A stretch of DNA of 54,810 bases from Clostridiales bacterium. Lineage in GTDB: Bacteria; Bacillota; Clostridia; Lachnospirales; WQUN01. The notes under the pieces were generated by a model, which saw only the letters and a list, made by a program, of their open reading frames with translations, did no database searches and had not been told where the DNA came from. Positions 1 to 10,296 of this stretch are shown here, one piece after another. The DNA lies in the NCBI GenBank assembly GCA_031270945.1, contig JAISWZ010000682.1, positions 1 through 54,810 of the forward strand, in the 5' to 3' direction. The position numbers and the translations under genes are program-made. Numbering within the stretch: position 1 is the stretch's first letter; every line of letters begins with the position of its first letter.

Positions 1-3000
1 CTTCCGGACTAACTGATTTTACTTTCACCTCGTCAGATACAAGCGTAGCCGAGATTAGCGGCGCTGGTCAGATAACGATTAAGAACGCGGGCACAACAAC
101 AATTACGGTCAGCCAAGCCGGGGATACTGAATACGCCCCATTTACCGCCTCAACAACGTTGTCTGTCGCAAAGGTTGCGATTGCGGTAACGGCAGAAAAC
201 AAGACCAAAAAGATCGGATCTGATGATCCGGATTTGACCTACACAAAGACAGGAACACTGATAGGCAGTGACAGCTTTACAGGAGCGCTTGCCAGAGCAA
301 CTGGAGAGGAAGTAGGCACCTATGCCATAAACCAGGGAACTCTTGCGTTAAGCTCCAACTACAGCCTGACGTTTACGCCAGGGGTTTTCACCATCATTGC
401 AAAAACCCCTCAAAACATAACGGTCACGGGCATTGCGGACAAAGCGTATGGCAACGCCCCGTTCTCATTGACTGTCGCGCCTGATCCAACTGCTCTGTTA
501 TCCGATTTTTCATTTAGTTCAAGCAACCCAGCTGTGGCAGAGATAAGCGCCACCGGGCAGATAACCATTAAGGGCAGCGGAGTTGCGAACATTTCCGTAT
601 CCGAACCTGGAGACGCTGATTACGCAGCCTTTGAATGGACTCAGCAGCTAACGGTAAGCAAGACGCCGCTTGACGTGACAGCAGACGATAAATCCATAAC
701 CTACGGCGATCCCTTGCCGGAATGGACAATAACGTATTCAGGCTTTGTTTACGGCGAAGATGAGAGTGACTTGCCAACCGCTCCAAGCGCAGCGCTGACT
801 ACTTCGGGCAAGATAAATGCAGGAAACCATGCGCTTGTTGTTTCGGGCGGCGTTTCCAACAATTACGACTTCAACTATCTGGCCGGAGTTCTTGACGTAG
901 CAAAGAAAGATATCACAGTTTCAGGAGCTGCCTTGTCAGTATACAACAAAGAGTATCAAGCTGGAGATAAAAGCGCGACAGTTAAAAACTTCGGCTATTC
1001 TTTCATCGGAGTTGTTCCAGGCGATGATGTCAGCATTGATATATCCGCTTTGACAGCAGAATTTGATGATGACGCGATAGGAACAGGAAAGAATGTCACT
1101 ATCAGCGGAATCGTTCTTCGCGGAAGTGACAAGGGCAACTACAACCTGACTTCAACAACAATACATGCAACAGCTGACATCGTTGCTGTTTTAACCGCCC
1201 AAGACGTAGCCGACTCCATAACAGGGTTGCCGTCTTTGTTGCAGGATGCGACACAGCTCGAACTGCCCATTGTTCCTCCAGGATTTACTGTCAGCATAAA
1301 ATCTGCCAGCAATCCTACGGTAGACTTGGACGGAAACGTCCTGCCTGTTGATAGCGACACTGATGTTGCGATCATCCTAACAGTAACAAAGACAAGCGAT
1401 CAAACAACTGCTGATACGGCACCGATTACTGTTACCGTGCCGTCGTCAACCAAATATGAGATTATCGCTACCGCTATAGGCGGAACCGTAAGCGGCCAAG
1501 GCACTTACAACAAAAATGCCAACGTCGTTTTAACCTCTGAGCCAAACGAGAACTACACCTTTGACGGCTGGTATGAAAACGGCGCAAAGATCAGCGGAGC
1601 TGGCGAAACCTATTCGTTTACAGCAACATCAGACAGAACTCTTGAAGCCAGATTTACCGCTCCCTTTGTCATCACGGCTACCGCTGGCGAAGGCGGCACT
1701 GTGTCTGGCGGTGGAACTTTCGCTTCTGGATCGACCGTCACATTAACCGCTGCGCCAAACGAGAACTACACCTTTGATGGCTGGTATGAAAACGGAACAA
1801 AGATCAGCGGAGCTGGCGAAACTTACTCCTTTACAGCAACAGCAGACAGAACTCTTGAAGCCAGGTTCACCGCTCCATATGTCATCACTGCAACCGCTGG
1901 CGAAGGCGGCTCTGTTTCCGGCGGTGGAACTTACTCTGCTGGAGAGACTGTCACATTAACCGCTGCGCCTAACGCCAGTTACACCTTTAATGGCTGGTAT
2001 GAGGGCGGAGCAAGAATAACAGGAGCTGGAGCAACTTATACTTTTGTTGCAACAGCAGACAGAACACTTGAGGCCAGGTTTGCGTATTCGAGTTCCAGCG
2101 GCGATTCCGGCAGCGGAAGCTCCGGCTCTGGATCTGGCGGAGGCGGAAGCTATACCCCGCCCGCAACGCCAAGCAGCTCTTTCACCGGCGGGAACAGCTT
2201 CGCCAAAGGTTCTGGCGCGCCGCTTGTGCTTACCATAAACAAGGGATTTTCGCTATTCCGTGATGTGCGCATCGCTGGCACAGCGCTAACAAGAAACACG
2301 CATTATAAAGCCGAAAGCGGCACTTCAGGCACTATTGTCACTTTCTTGGCTGACTATCTCAACACCCTGCCCGTCGGACAGCACACAGTGGAAGTTAGGT
2401 TCACGGACGGAACTGCAGTCAGCTCAACCTTTAAGATAGCGGAAGGTAGTGCAACTGCATGGACCAATCCGTTCACCGATGTCCGCCAAAGCGACTGGTT
2501 CTATGAAGCCGTGAAATACGCTCAGCAAAAGGGCCTGGTTTCTGGAACATCAGCAACGTCGTTCAGTCCGCAAGCTACTATGACCAGAAGCATGATGGTT
2601 ACTATTTTATGGAATTACAGCGGAAAGCCGCAATCAGGAAGCTCATCATTCACAGACGCCGCCAGCGGCTCATGGTATGCCGACGCTGTAAACTGGGCGG
2701 CCTCAAACGGGATTGTAGCCGGATACGGCAATGGCTTGTTCGGGCCAAATGACGAGATCTCTCGCGAGCAGATGGCTGTCATTCTTTACAACTACACCAA
2801 CTTTTCTAAAGCAACTCTTCCAAGCAAGCGCAGCGGCGCATTCGTTGATGCCGCTCAAATTAGCCCCTGGGCTAGGCAAGCGGTAAGCGTCATGTATGCC
2901 GCTGAAGTTCTAAACGGAAAAGGCCGCAATGATTTCGATCCAAAAAGCAAAGCTACAAGAGCTGAGGTTGTCGCGATGATGCGCAGCTACTTGGAGCTTA

Positions 3001-3011
3001 TTTCAGACTGA
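1..3011 (+). CDS. SLH-anchored modular surface protein (5' end outside window)
   Basis: The frame is open from base 3, so the gene starts before the window; about 1002 residues are visible. Order of parts: Ig-like/MBG-type beta modules (about nt 3-905, with the typical ITYGDPLP and NAGNH motifs), a YDG-like module (about 905-1190), then three InlB-B-type repeats (about 1441-1660, 1661-1868, 1869-2085) each with a TFDGWYENG-like core and ending LEARF. A Ser/Gly linker follows (2085-2160), then an X2-like beta domain (about 2175-2440), and three S-layer homology domains (2463-2630, 2643-2810, 2832-3005) with FTDV..WFYEAV and ISREQMAVIL-type motifs. SLH domains bind secondary cell wall polymer, so the protein is exported and sits on the wall. 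Its ligand cannot be told from this part. The InlB-B repeats are close to identical, which suggests recent duplication. Confidence 0.93.
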   Translation, partial: SGLTDFTFTSSDTSVAEISGAGQITIKNAGTTTITVSQAGDTEYAPFTASTTLSVAKVAIAVTAENKTKKIGSDDPDLTYTKTGTLIGSDSFTGALARATGEEVGTYAINQGTLALSSNYSLTFTPGVFTIIAKTPQNITVTGIADKAYGNAPFSLTVAPDPTALLSDFSFSSSNPAVAEISATGQITIKGSGVANISVSEPGDADYAAFEWTQQLTVSKTPLDVTADDKSITYGDPLPEWTITYSGFVYGEDESDLPTAPSAALTTSGKINAGNHALVVSGGVSNNYDFNYLAGVLDVAKKDITVSGAALSVYNKEYQAGDKSATVKNFGYSFIGVVPGDDVSIDISALTAEFDDDAIGTGKNVTISGIVLRGSDKGNYNLTSTTIHATADIVAVLTAQDVADSITGLPSLLQDATQLELPIVPPGFTVSIKSASNPTVDLDGNVLPVDSDTDVAIILTVTKTSDQTTADTAPITVTVPSSTKYEIIATAIGGTVSGQGTYNKNANVVLTSEPNENYTFDGWYENGAKISGAGETYSFTATSDRTLEARFTAPFVITATAGEGGTVSGGGTFASGSTVTLTAAPNENYTFDGWYENGTKISGAGETYSFTATADRTLEARFTAPYVITATAGEGGSVSGGGTYSAGETVTLTAAPNASYTFNGWYEGGARITGAGATYTFVATADRTLEARFAYSSSSGDSGSGSSGSGSGGGGSYTPPATPSSSFTGGNSFAKGSGAPLVLTINKGFSLFRDVRIAGTALTRNTHYKAESGTSGTIVTFLADYLNTLPVGQHTVEVRFTDGTAVSSTFKIAEGSATAWTNPFTDVRQSDWFYEAVKYAQQKGLVSGTSATSFSPQATMTRSMMVTILWNYSGKPQSGSSSFTDAASGSWYADAVNWAASNGIVAGYGNGLFGPNDEISREQMAVILYNYTNFSKATLPSKRSGAFVDAAQISPWARQAVSVMYAAEVLNGKGRNDFDPKSKATRAEVVAMMRSYLELISD

Positions 3012-3017
3012 TAGACC

Positions 3018-3053
3018 CAAAAGCCCTGGCGGGGTATCCTGCCGGGGCTTTTG
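3018..3053 (+). terminator. Rho-independent terminator of the SLH protein gene
   Basis: A GC-rich inverted repeat (AAAAGCCC..GGCGGG / CTGCC.GGGGCTTTT) starts 7 bases after the stop codon at 3009-3011 and ends in TTTTGTTGTTG. Confidence 0.85.
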
Positions 3054-3121
3054 TTGTTGTCGCTCGCGAACAGCGCCGCTTGATCGAAAAGCCAGCTCTT
3101 TTCACTCACAAGTTTCTTCGC

Positions 3122-3150
3122 TTGACATATCCCGTCAGCAGGTTTATCCT
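3122..3150 (+). promoter_or_regulatory. Probable promoter of the HipA-like gene
   Basis: TTGACA (3122-3127), a 17-base spacer, then TATCCT (3145-3150). It lies 70 bases before the HipA-like gene. A partial copy of the TAGTGCATATCCCAA repeat end follows at about 3159. Confidence 0.6.
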
Positions 3151-3220
3151 ATGATCTAGTGCATATCCCAATGTTGCTTAGAAGTGCCGAATTTGGGCAC
3201 GCTAACGCTATGTATTCGCC

Positions 3221-3994
3221 TTGAGAGGAGACAAATCTATCTTTACTTACGCATTTGACGCCGCTTTGGAGTTTGGAAGCCGCACCAGCAAAGGGTACGC
3301 ATCAAAGTTCATTGTCGATGGCTGCTGGTACAAGATCAATTGCGGCGCCTTCAATTCTCACGCGGAAGCCGCTTGCTCCTTGTTGCTGGAGCTGTCCAAT
3401 ATCGAGGAATACGTAAAATATGAGCTTTGCATGGTGAATGGCGAGTTTGCAACAAAATCCTCAGACTGGACCAACTCCAGCCTTTTTCAGCCGCTGGACT
3501 GCCTTTACCGCTTGAGTAGCGACTGCAACTCCCTGCATGTCCTTTCCTATTCTGTTCACGGATCCGCCTTGATGGATCTGGTTATCAGATTTGCGACAAG
3601 AGATCTAGAGATCACTGACTTTGCCGACAAGCTCAGCCTTCTCCTCCAGTTTGACGCCTTTGTCTTGAATGAGGACAGGCACTTTGGCAATATCGGATTC
3701 ATCAACGAAAACGGGATCTGGAGAATGTCGCCATTCTATGACTTTGACTGCGCCTTGCTTTCGTGCTGCGAAGATTTGTCAGATGACTATTTGGCGCAAT
3801 ACTTGAAGAAAAAACCGTCATTGCCGTTTTGCCCGACTCACGAGGAACAGTTGGCCTTGGCGCTCTCCATTTCTGACAAACGGCTAAATATCAAGCCTTT
3901 TGACGCAGAGCAACTAATCGGCGGCATTTGGTCAGAGGAATATTCTATCGGAAAGAATCAAGTCGTTGAATACTTTAAAGCAATGAACACATGA
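3221..3994 (+). CDS. HipA-like kinase-domain protein
   Basis: 257 residues. The middle carries the core of the HipA C-terminal Ser/Thr kinase fold: a catalytic-loop motif FDAFVLNEDRHFGNIGF (about residues 144-160, with D-R-H..N) and a metal-binding YDFDCAL motif (about 174-180). Full HipA toxins are about 440 residues with an extra N-terminal domain; this is the short form often seen in Clostridia. HipA-type kinases phosphorylate aminoacyl-tRNA synthetases or other targets; the target here is unknown. The called start is TTG, but the GAGAGGAG ribosome site begins inside it (3223-3230), so translation may begin further on, where only ATC (3239) lies at the right distance. The frame is closed by TAA at 3203. 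It is followed 19 bases later by a small gene that probably acts with it. Confidence 0.75.
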   Translation: MRGDKSIFTYAFDAALEFGSRTSKGYASKFIVDGCWYKINCGAFNSHAEAACSLLLELSNIEEYVKYELCMVNGEFATKSSDWTNSSLFQPLDCLYRLSSDCNSLHVLSYSVHGSALMDLVIRFATRDLEITDFADKLSLLLQFDAFVLNEDRHFGNIGFINENGIWRMSPFYDFDCALLSCCEDLSDDYLAQYLKKKPSLPFCPTHEEQLALALSISDKRLNIKPFDAEQLIGGIWSEEYSIGKNQVVEYFKAMNT

Positions 3995-4013
3995 TTCCCT
4001 TGAGCTTAAGGAG

Positions 4014-4400
4014 ATGTTTGCCATAACCAGATACAACTGCAGCTTTACCTTTTACATGAATGACAGGAAGCTTGCGGATGTCAAGATTGACAACGGAACG
4101 GTTCACACAGTCAGGCACAGTAATAAGTGGTGGGAGCTTCCGTTTGGCGACTTTGATGATTGGAGGATCCGCAAGAAGCTGGTTGACGCCTTTTACGAAA
4201 GGCACAGCTGCCCCAGGCACAAGGCCAACCTCGACAAGCAGCTTGCATTCGTTGGCTTGACTAAATGGGATGCGTTTGAGCTGTGCAGAAGAACAGACGG
4301 CAGGGTTTCCGGGTACCCGTACTGGATCAAGTGGGATGACAAAGAGTATCCGGAGGGGTTCCCAAACAACTGCGGGGATCAGGAAAGCCGCTTTGTTTGA
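4014..4400 (+). CDS. Small partner protein of the HipA-like kinase
   Basis: 128 residues. It begins with a short beta-rich stretch (FTFYMNDRKLADVKID) and then has the pattern FYERHSCPRHKANLDKQL followed by a GLTKWDAFELCRRTDGR..YPYWIKW segment. From memory, this R.CPR...L...L...GL..YD...I...T.G.....FWI pattern is typical of small proteins encoded beside short HipA-like kinases in Clostridia; I could not check it against a database. It lies 19 bases after the kinase gene and is likely co-transcribed. AAGGAG (4008-4013) directly touches the ATG, leaving no spacer, so the true start may be a few codons later. Whether it is an antitoxin, an adaptor or a substrate is not known. Confidence 0.6.
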   Translation: MFAITRYNCSFTFYMNDRKLADVKIDNGTVHTVRHSNKWWELPFGDFDDWRIRKKLVDAFYERHSCPRHKANLDKQLAFVGLTKWDAFELCRRTDGRVSGYPYWIKWDDKEYPEGFPNNCGDQESRFV

Positions 4401-4617
4401 GAGTGGCAACGCATTGACCGCCATCCCCATTTTTGATATCATTGTGGCATGCGAAGCCCTCGCTTGCGCTAATATTTCTCAATAGCAACTCGGGGGCAGA
4501 CAAGCAGGAAGCCGAAGCTTGGGGCGCGGCAGACGCCGCGCTCTATATAGCTAGTGAGGCTTTCTCAAAACTTTTGCAAAATCTCAGTTCGGCGCTCGCC
4601 GAGGAGGACAGCCATAC

Positions 4618-7245
4618 ATGGAAAGCGCGTCAATGAGGCTTCATGCCTTAGGCGAAAGAATAAAAGAAGGATACACGACATGGGGCTGCATGTGGCCAAA
4701 GGAAAGTGTTGCTCCAGAAAACGGGTTCATTTTAAGGAACCTGTCTGGCAATGAGATTCCCGTGCAGTCGCGCGTTACCGCCTACTGGCCAGATGGATCA
4801 GTTAAATGGACAGCTCACACCGCTGACAGCTCTCTTCTGGAAGATGAGATTGAGGTGGAAGCCAGGCCTGTCCAGAACGCTTTTATTTCGAAAGAGCTCA
4901 AAGTGTCAAGGCAGGACGGTCTGCTTGTCATCCAGGCGGGAATGGCGCGGGCAGTCATTGATGAAAAGTCAAAGAGCATGCTGGAGTCTTTTGAGTTTAA
5001 CGGAAAAATAGCGCTTTCCGAGGCGGTGCCGGTATTGATCTTGGAAGAGCCGTCAGACTCTGGCACAAAAAGGCAAAATTACGAGGGGTTCTTTGACCAG
5101 GCAGAGCTGGAGGAATCAGGTCCGCTTTGCGCGATAGTAAAGTTCACTGGAATCCATGTGAATGGCTCAAGCCGTAGATTTCCCTTTGTCATTCGTATGG
5201 CCATAGGCCTTGACAGCCCCCGCGTTTCCTTTACACATACATTTTTGTATGACGGAGATGAAGACCGCGACTTTCTTAAAGGCATAGGCATTCGGTTTCA
5301 GTCGCCTCTTTTCGGCGAGCTATATAACAGGCATATCCGGCTTCAAGGGGATTTTGGCGCGTTTCACGAAAGCCCTGCCCTGCTTCTGTCCTGGCGGCCC
5401 AGGATCCCAGAGGGCATTTACGAGAACCAGATGAACGGGGTCGTACTTCGCCTTTCTGGAAAAGAGAAGGAACTGGTTGACAAGGTTATGCAGGATATGC
5501 CGTTTTGGGATCAGTACTCGCTTACCCAGGACAGTTCAGAGCACTTTTCAATAAAGAAGAAGATCAGGGATAGCAACTGCTGCTTGATAGACTGCTTGCA
5601 CGGGCACCGAAGCTGTGGAGGCGTCGCAATAGGTTCGGAGCATGGCTCAGTCTTGTTTGCCACCAGAGATTTTTGGGAGAAGAATCCATCAGGCTACACT
5701 GTTTCTGGACTGACAACAGACGAGGCAAGTGTTTCCGCCTGGTTCTGGTCTCCTGAAGCTGAGCCCATGGATTTCAGGCACTACGCCAATCGCGGCTACA
5801 ACCAGGTATACTATGAGGGATATGACTACAAAGGAGCGGATCCATACGGGATCGCATGCACGAGCCAGATGGTTGTCAAAGCATGCGACGAGCTGATTCC
5901 ATCAAACGAAGACGTGTCAGGCTTCGCTGAAAGCGTAAGATGTCCAGTCCAATACGTCGGCTCGCCAGAATTCTACCACGAGATGGGAGCGTTTGGCCAC
6001 TGGTCTTTGCCGGATCGAAGCAGCGAAACGGAGATCTGGCTGGAGGATCAACTTTCAAAGGCCTTGGCCTTTTACATCGAAGAAGTGGATCAGAGAGGCT
6101 GGTACGGCCTTTTCAATTACGGCGATTTCATGCACACATATGATCGCGCCCGACATCAATGGCGCTACGACATGGGCGGCTATGCCTGGGACAACACCGA
6201 GTTGGTTCCCACCCTCTGGATATGGCACGAGTTTTTGCGAAGCGGTCGCCAGGAAGCCTTTATTCTGGCGGAAAAGCTGTCACGCCACGCCTCAGAGGTT
6301 GATGTGTATCATATGGGCAAATACAAAGGGCTGGGCTCGCGGCATAACGTCAGGCACTGGGGTTGCCCCTGCAAAGAGGCAAGGATCGCCATGGCAGGGC
6401 ATCACAGGGTTTACTACTACCTGACAGGAGATCGTCGCTTCGAGGACATTTTTGATGAGCTCAAAGACAACGAAAAGACCTTTGCAAGCCATGACCCGCT
6501 TGGCGATTTTTATAACAAAGAAGAAATGACGTATCCCGCTCATGCCAGAAGCGGCCCTGACTGGTCATCTCTATGCTCCAACTGGATGACTGAATGGGAA
6601 CGCAAGAATGACACTTCTTATCGGAACAAGATTGAAACAGGAATCATTGACCTAAAGAATGCCCCGCTAAAGCTGGTATCCGGCCCAGATTTTGAGTTTG
6701 ATCCAGAAACGGTCCACCTGCGCTACATCGGCGAACGGGCTTCTGGCGGCACCCATTTGCAAATCTGCATGGGATCGCCTCAAATCTGGATGGAGATTGC
6801 GGATCTCTTGGATGACGAAGAATGGAAGCGAATGCTGGCTGACTACGGAAGGTTTTATTACCTGCCAAATAGCGAGCAGCTCCAGGAATCTGGCGGAATC
6901 ATTGGCGAGAGGGAGTTTTCCCTTCCGTTTATGGCCGCCGCTATGGGTGCCTATGGCGCATCATTCCTTAATGATTCCGTTTTGGCAAAGAGAACCTGGC
7001 GGCATTTGCTTCACGCGCTAATGTCAAGCGGAAACCATGAAGGGTTCCAGACTGTGACAGTGGAGAATTGCGCAAACAAACGGGAGCTGAAAGAGATTCC
7101 TTGGATCAGCACCAACTTCGCCGCCCAGTGGTGCTTGAACGTAATTGTTTGCCTGGAGTTCATTCGAGAGGCGTTGCCGAAAACGCTGAAGGAAGCTGAC
7201 CTCCTGGTGGCTGAAATGGATGGCGGGTCTTTCCGCAAGGCGTAA
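4618..7245 (+). CDS. YetA-like exo-rhamnogalacturonan lyase family protein (PL26/PcRGLX type)
   Basis: 875 residues, close to the length of Bacillus YetA. The N-terminal beta domain shows W-GCMWPKESV and the IPVQSRVTAYWPDGSVKW block that is typical of the rift-barrel part of this family. The rest is an all-alpha barrel rich in Trp, Tyr and His (for example HDPLGDFYN, SGNHEGFQT). Family members act on, or are found in gene clusters for, rhamnogalacturonan I, the pectin backbone. There is no signal peptide, so it probably works in the cytosol on short oligosaccharides. GAGGAGG lies 10 bases before the ATG. The decayed PL11 lyase downstream supports a pectin-related locus. A GC-rich hairpin lies upstream at about 4521-4543. 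A hydrolase or an inactive relative cannot be excluded. Confidence 0.8.
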   Translation: MESASMRLHALGERIKEGYTTWGCMWPKESVAPENGFILRNLSGNEIPVQSRVTAYWPDGSVKWTAHTADSSLLEDEIEVEARPVQNAFISKELKVSRQDGLLVIQAGMARAVIDEKSKSMLESFEFNGKIALSEAVPVLILEEPSDSGTKRQNYEGFFDQAELEESGPLCAIVKFTGIHVNGSSRRFPFVIRMAIGLDSPRVSFTHTFLYDGDEDRDFLKGIGIRFQSPLFGELYNRHIRLQGDFGAFHESPALLLSWRPRIPEGIYENQMNGVVLRLSGKEKELVDKVMQDMPFWDQYSLTQDSSEHFSIKKKIRDSNCCLIDCLHGHRSCGGVAIGSEHGSVLFATRDFWEKNPSGYTVSGLTTDEASVSAWFWSPEAEPMDFRHYANRGYNQVYYEGYDYKGADPYGIACTSQMVVKACDELIPSNEDVSGFAESVRCPVQYVGSPEFYHEMGAFGHWSLPDRSSETEIWLEDQLSKALAFYIEEVDQRGWYGLFNYGDFMHTYDRARHQWRYDMGGYAWDNTELVPTLWIWHEFLRSGRQEAFILAEKLSRHASEVDVYHMGKYKGLGSRHNVRHWGCPCKEARIAMAGHHRVYYYLTGDRRFEDIFDELKDNEKTFASHDPLGDFYNKEEMTYPAHARSGPDWSSLCSNWMTEWERKNDTSYRNKIETGIIDLKNAPLKLVSGPDFEFDPETVHLRYIGERASGGTHLQICMGSPQIWMEIADLLDDEEWKRMLADYGRFYYLPNSEQLQESGGIIGEREFSLPFMAAAMGAYGASFLNDSVLAKRTWRHLLHALMSSGNHEGFQTVTVENCANKRELKEIPWISTNFAAQWCLNVIVCLEFIREALPKTLKEADLLVAEMDGGSFRKA

Positions 7246-7257
7246 GAGGTTGGATTT

Positions 7258-8283
7258 TTGCATGTTCCTTACCTCACCATGTTCGCGGGCAATGGAGAAG
7301 AATTAAGCACCATCAGCTTCCCGTTTCCAAGAGTGGACGATGGACTTCGGTGGGGCGACTACGCCATGAAACGGATCGAGCCCTGCAACCGCTCAGATCG
7401 CTTTTTGTCAGGCGTCGCATACTTGGATGGAAAACGTCCCTACCTGATCGTCTGTCGGGGCTACTATACGCGCTCAGAGATAGCGGCCTACTCCTTTTTC
7501 GAAAACAGGTTCAAGCAGGAATGGAGCGTAGACAGCGGCTTTGTCCCAATGGAAAACCCGTTTTGCGGCAATCCTCATATCAAGGAAGGCAACGATCCTG
7601 TCTACGGCAAGCTGGCAGGACAAGGAAACCACTCCCTCTCAACAGCCGATGTGGACGGCGATGGCTGCATGGAAATAATTTACGGCGCAGTGTGCATTGA
7701 CAATGATGGCGCTTTGTTATATACTTCTTATGCGTCTCTCCCTGACGGAACGCCTGCCAACTTGGGCTAGGCTGCTGCATGACAGGCGATGCTGTTCCTG
7801 GTGTTCCATGTCTGCAGTGCTGGATTAACAATGTCGGAATCTATGACTGCAACGGCAGGCTTCTGGATGCCGCAGTGCTGGGAACCAACATGTCCATCCG
7901 ATGGTCCGGGGATTTGACCACTCAGATCACTGATGGCGCAAACTTCCTGCTCCAGAAAGCCACTGGCGCGATCTGCGATCCGTCCCAGTCCCGGTTCTTG
8001 CTAAAGCCCCAAGGAACACTTGCTAATAACGGCACCAAAGGCAATCCGTGTCTGGTCGCCGATTTGTTTGGAGACTTCCGGAACCGAGGATAGCCAAGCC
8101 ATCTGCATCTACACCAATACGGAGATCACAAGCCATAAGCTGTTTACCCTCATGCATGACACGCAATACCGTTGCGGGGTGGCATGGCAAAACAATTGCT
8201 GCAACCAGCCAACCTATCCTAAATTTTACTATGCGTCAGACATGGATTTTTCTCAGGTTCTGCCTGGCATGTCTCGCAAGTGA
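7258..8283 (+). pseudogene. Decayed PL11 rhamnogalacturonan endolyase
   Basis: Three fragments in changing frames together match the second half of PL11 lyases (YesW/YesX type). Fragment 1 (7258-7770) has the RFLSGVAYLDGKRPYLI, RGYYTR and STADVDGDGCMEIIYGA motifs. Fragment 2 (7779-8093) has the MSIRWSGDLTTQI and NNGTKGNPCLVADLFGDFR motifs. Fragment 3 (frame ending at 8283) has IYTNTEITSHKLFTLMHD, YRCGVAWQNNC and NQPTYPKFYY. The N-terminal third of the family is absent and the catalytic stretch between fragments 1 and 2 (GDA..H..E) is lost. At least two frame changes are needed, so it cannot make an intact enzyme. PL11 enzymes cleave the rhamnogalacturonan I backbone, which fits the YetA-like gene 13 bases upstream. 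From about 8233 the sequence becomes the same as a module of the repeat mosaic that follows. Confidence 0.82.
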
Positions 8284-9640
8284 CTTGAATGCGATTCAAG
8301 ATTTTAAACTTTCAGGCAAACGCTATCCGGCATTATAGAATTTTGGGATATGACTCCAACGTTTTCAGGAGGATTTTTTACCCCCAATAAGGGCGTCCTC
8401 CTGAAACATTATTCGAAGGATTTTGAAAAAATATTGTAACATTATTCAAATTCAAAGTTCTATCCGAAAGGATTTTGAAAAACTAATGTAGAATAAACAA
8501 CAACCATTCTGAGCAAAAAAACTTAGACAGCTTAAATCATGGTTTGCCCAAGACGAAGATTGTTTTCCATTCTTAAAAAGACGCAGCCAACTGCTGTTTC
8601 CGAAAGGATTTTGAAAAAATAATCGAATAAGCATAATAATCTCACAGCTTAAATCAAGGTTTGAACAAACCGGAAATCGCCCTCGCAAGTGGCTTGAATG
8701 CGCTTCAAGATTTAAACTTTCTCAGCTTAGAGCATATCAATCTTTGAAATGCTCTTTTTCTGAAAGGATTTTTGAAAAAAATAATTTGTGGGTGAAGCTG
8801 TTACTTAGTTCCCTTTCTTTGACATTTGGACAATATTCGAATTCAAAGTTATATCCGAAAGGATTTTGAAAATACATTGTACATTGAACATTGTCCGTAA
8901 AGGAAATGTTTTCCTTTCTTAAAAAGACGAGGCAGCTACTATTTCCGAAAGGATTTCGAAAATATCTTGTCGAAGATTTTGCCCAAGATGAAATGACGCA
9001 AACACTAAGGTTTATGCTGTCAAGCAAGGCTTAAATTGAGGTCCGCTATTTCCGAAAGGATTTTGAAAATATCTTAGATTCTCAAAATTCTGTTCCCGTA
9101 AATTGGGTCTTTTTTGTTTCCCTTACTTTGACATTCGGACATTATTCGAATTCAAAGTTCTATCCGAAAGGATTTTGAAAAACTACTGTTATGATATCCA
9201 CTACATACAACAATCCTTGTGAGCAAAATAAATCAAGGTTTGTGTAGCCGTAGCCATACGGCATGTCTCGCAAGTGGTTTGAATGCGCTCTTTTTATCCG
9301 AAAGGATTTTGAAAACATCTTAATTTCTTAAACTTTTGAGTGAATCGACTTAAGCACAGCCAGCTATTTTTCCGAAAGGATTTTGAAAATATCTTAATTT
9401 CTTAAATTCGTATTCAAAGTATCCGAAAGGATTTTTGTGAGCAAAAAACTTGGGCGGCTTAAATCAAGGTTTGCCCAGACGAAAAGACGCAGACACTAAA
9501 GTTTGTGCTGTCAGCGAAGGCTTAAATTGAGGCCGCTTTTTGATTTTTAAAATATTTTGTATTATAATTTAAAACTTTTATATGCGCTAAGCATAAGCCA
9601 TCTTCCCCGAAAGGGTTTGAAACAAGCAGTTCCAATTCCT

Positions 9641-9800
9641 CAACATCTCCATCGCGCCCATACTTATCCAGTTGTGCTGGACAAACCACGCAAGTTTGCT
9701 CGTACGCCCGAGACAGACATGGATTTTTCTCATGTTCTGTCTTGCATGTCTCGCAAGTGGCTAGAATGTGCGCTTTTTATCCGAAAGGATTTTGAAAACA
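9641..9800 (+). repeat. Long module of the mosaic, copy 1
   Basis: Begins with a CATCGCGCCCATACTTATCC stretch, contains a CCAG..CTGG hairpin, then the GACAGACATGGATTTTTCTC block and the GCATGTCTCGCAAGTGGC block, and ends in a GAAA-loop core. The first part resembles the terminator at 12379-12414; the second part resembles the end of the PL11 pseudogene. Confidence 0.75.
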
Positions 9801-10296
9801 TCTTAATAAATGCTCTTTTTCCGAAAGGATTTTGAAAAAGCACACTATCCTTGTGAGCAAAGAACCTAGACGGCTTAAATCAAGGTTTGCCCAAGATTAA
9901 ATGACGCGAACACTTAAGTTTGTGCAGTCGGCGAAGGCTTAAATTGAGGTCCGCTATTTCCGAAAGGATTTTGAAAATACATTGTACATTGAACATTGGC
10001 CATAAAGGAAATGTTTTCCTTTCTTAAAAAGACGAGGTAGCTACTATTTCCGAAAGGATTTCGAAAATATCTTGTCGAAGATTTTAAAGTTTGCGCTATA
10101 AGCCGTCTTCCCGAAAGGGTTTGAAACAAGCAGTAATTCCTTTTCTCAGTTAGAGCATATAAATCTTAGAAAATGCTCTTATTATCGAAAGGATTTTGAA
10201 AAAACAATCTGTGTCGCATAAGTAGAAAAATCTCACGGCTTAAATCAAGGTTTGAACAAGCCGGAGAGCACCCTGATCCGAAAGGAAACCAACTTT

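Noticed and set aside
3975..4442. Minus-strand frame of 155 residues opposite the HipA partner gene
   Set aside because: Shadow of the plus-strand gene, no ribosome site and no recognisable motif.
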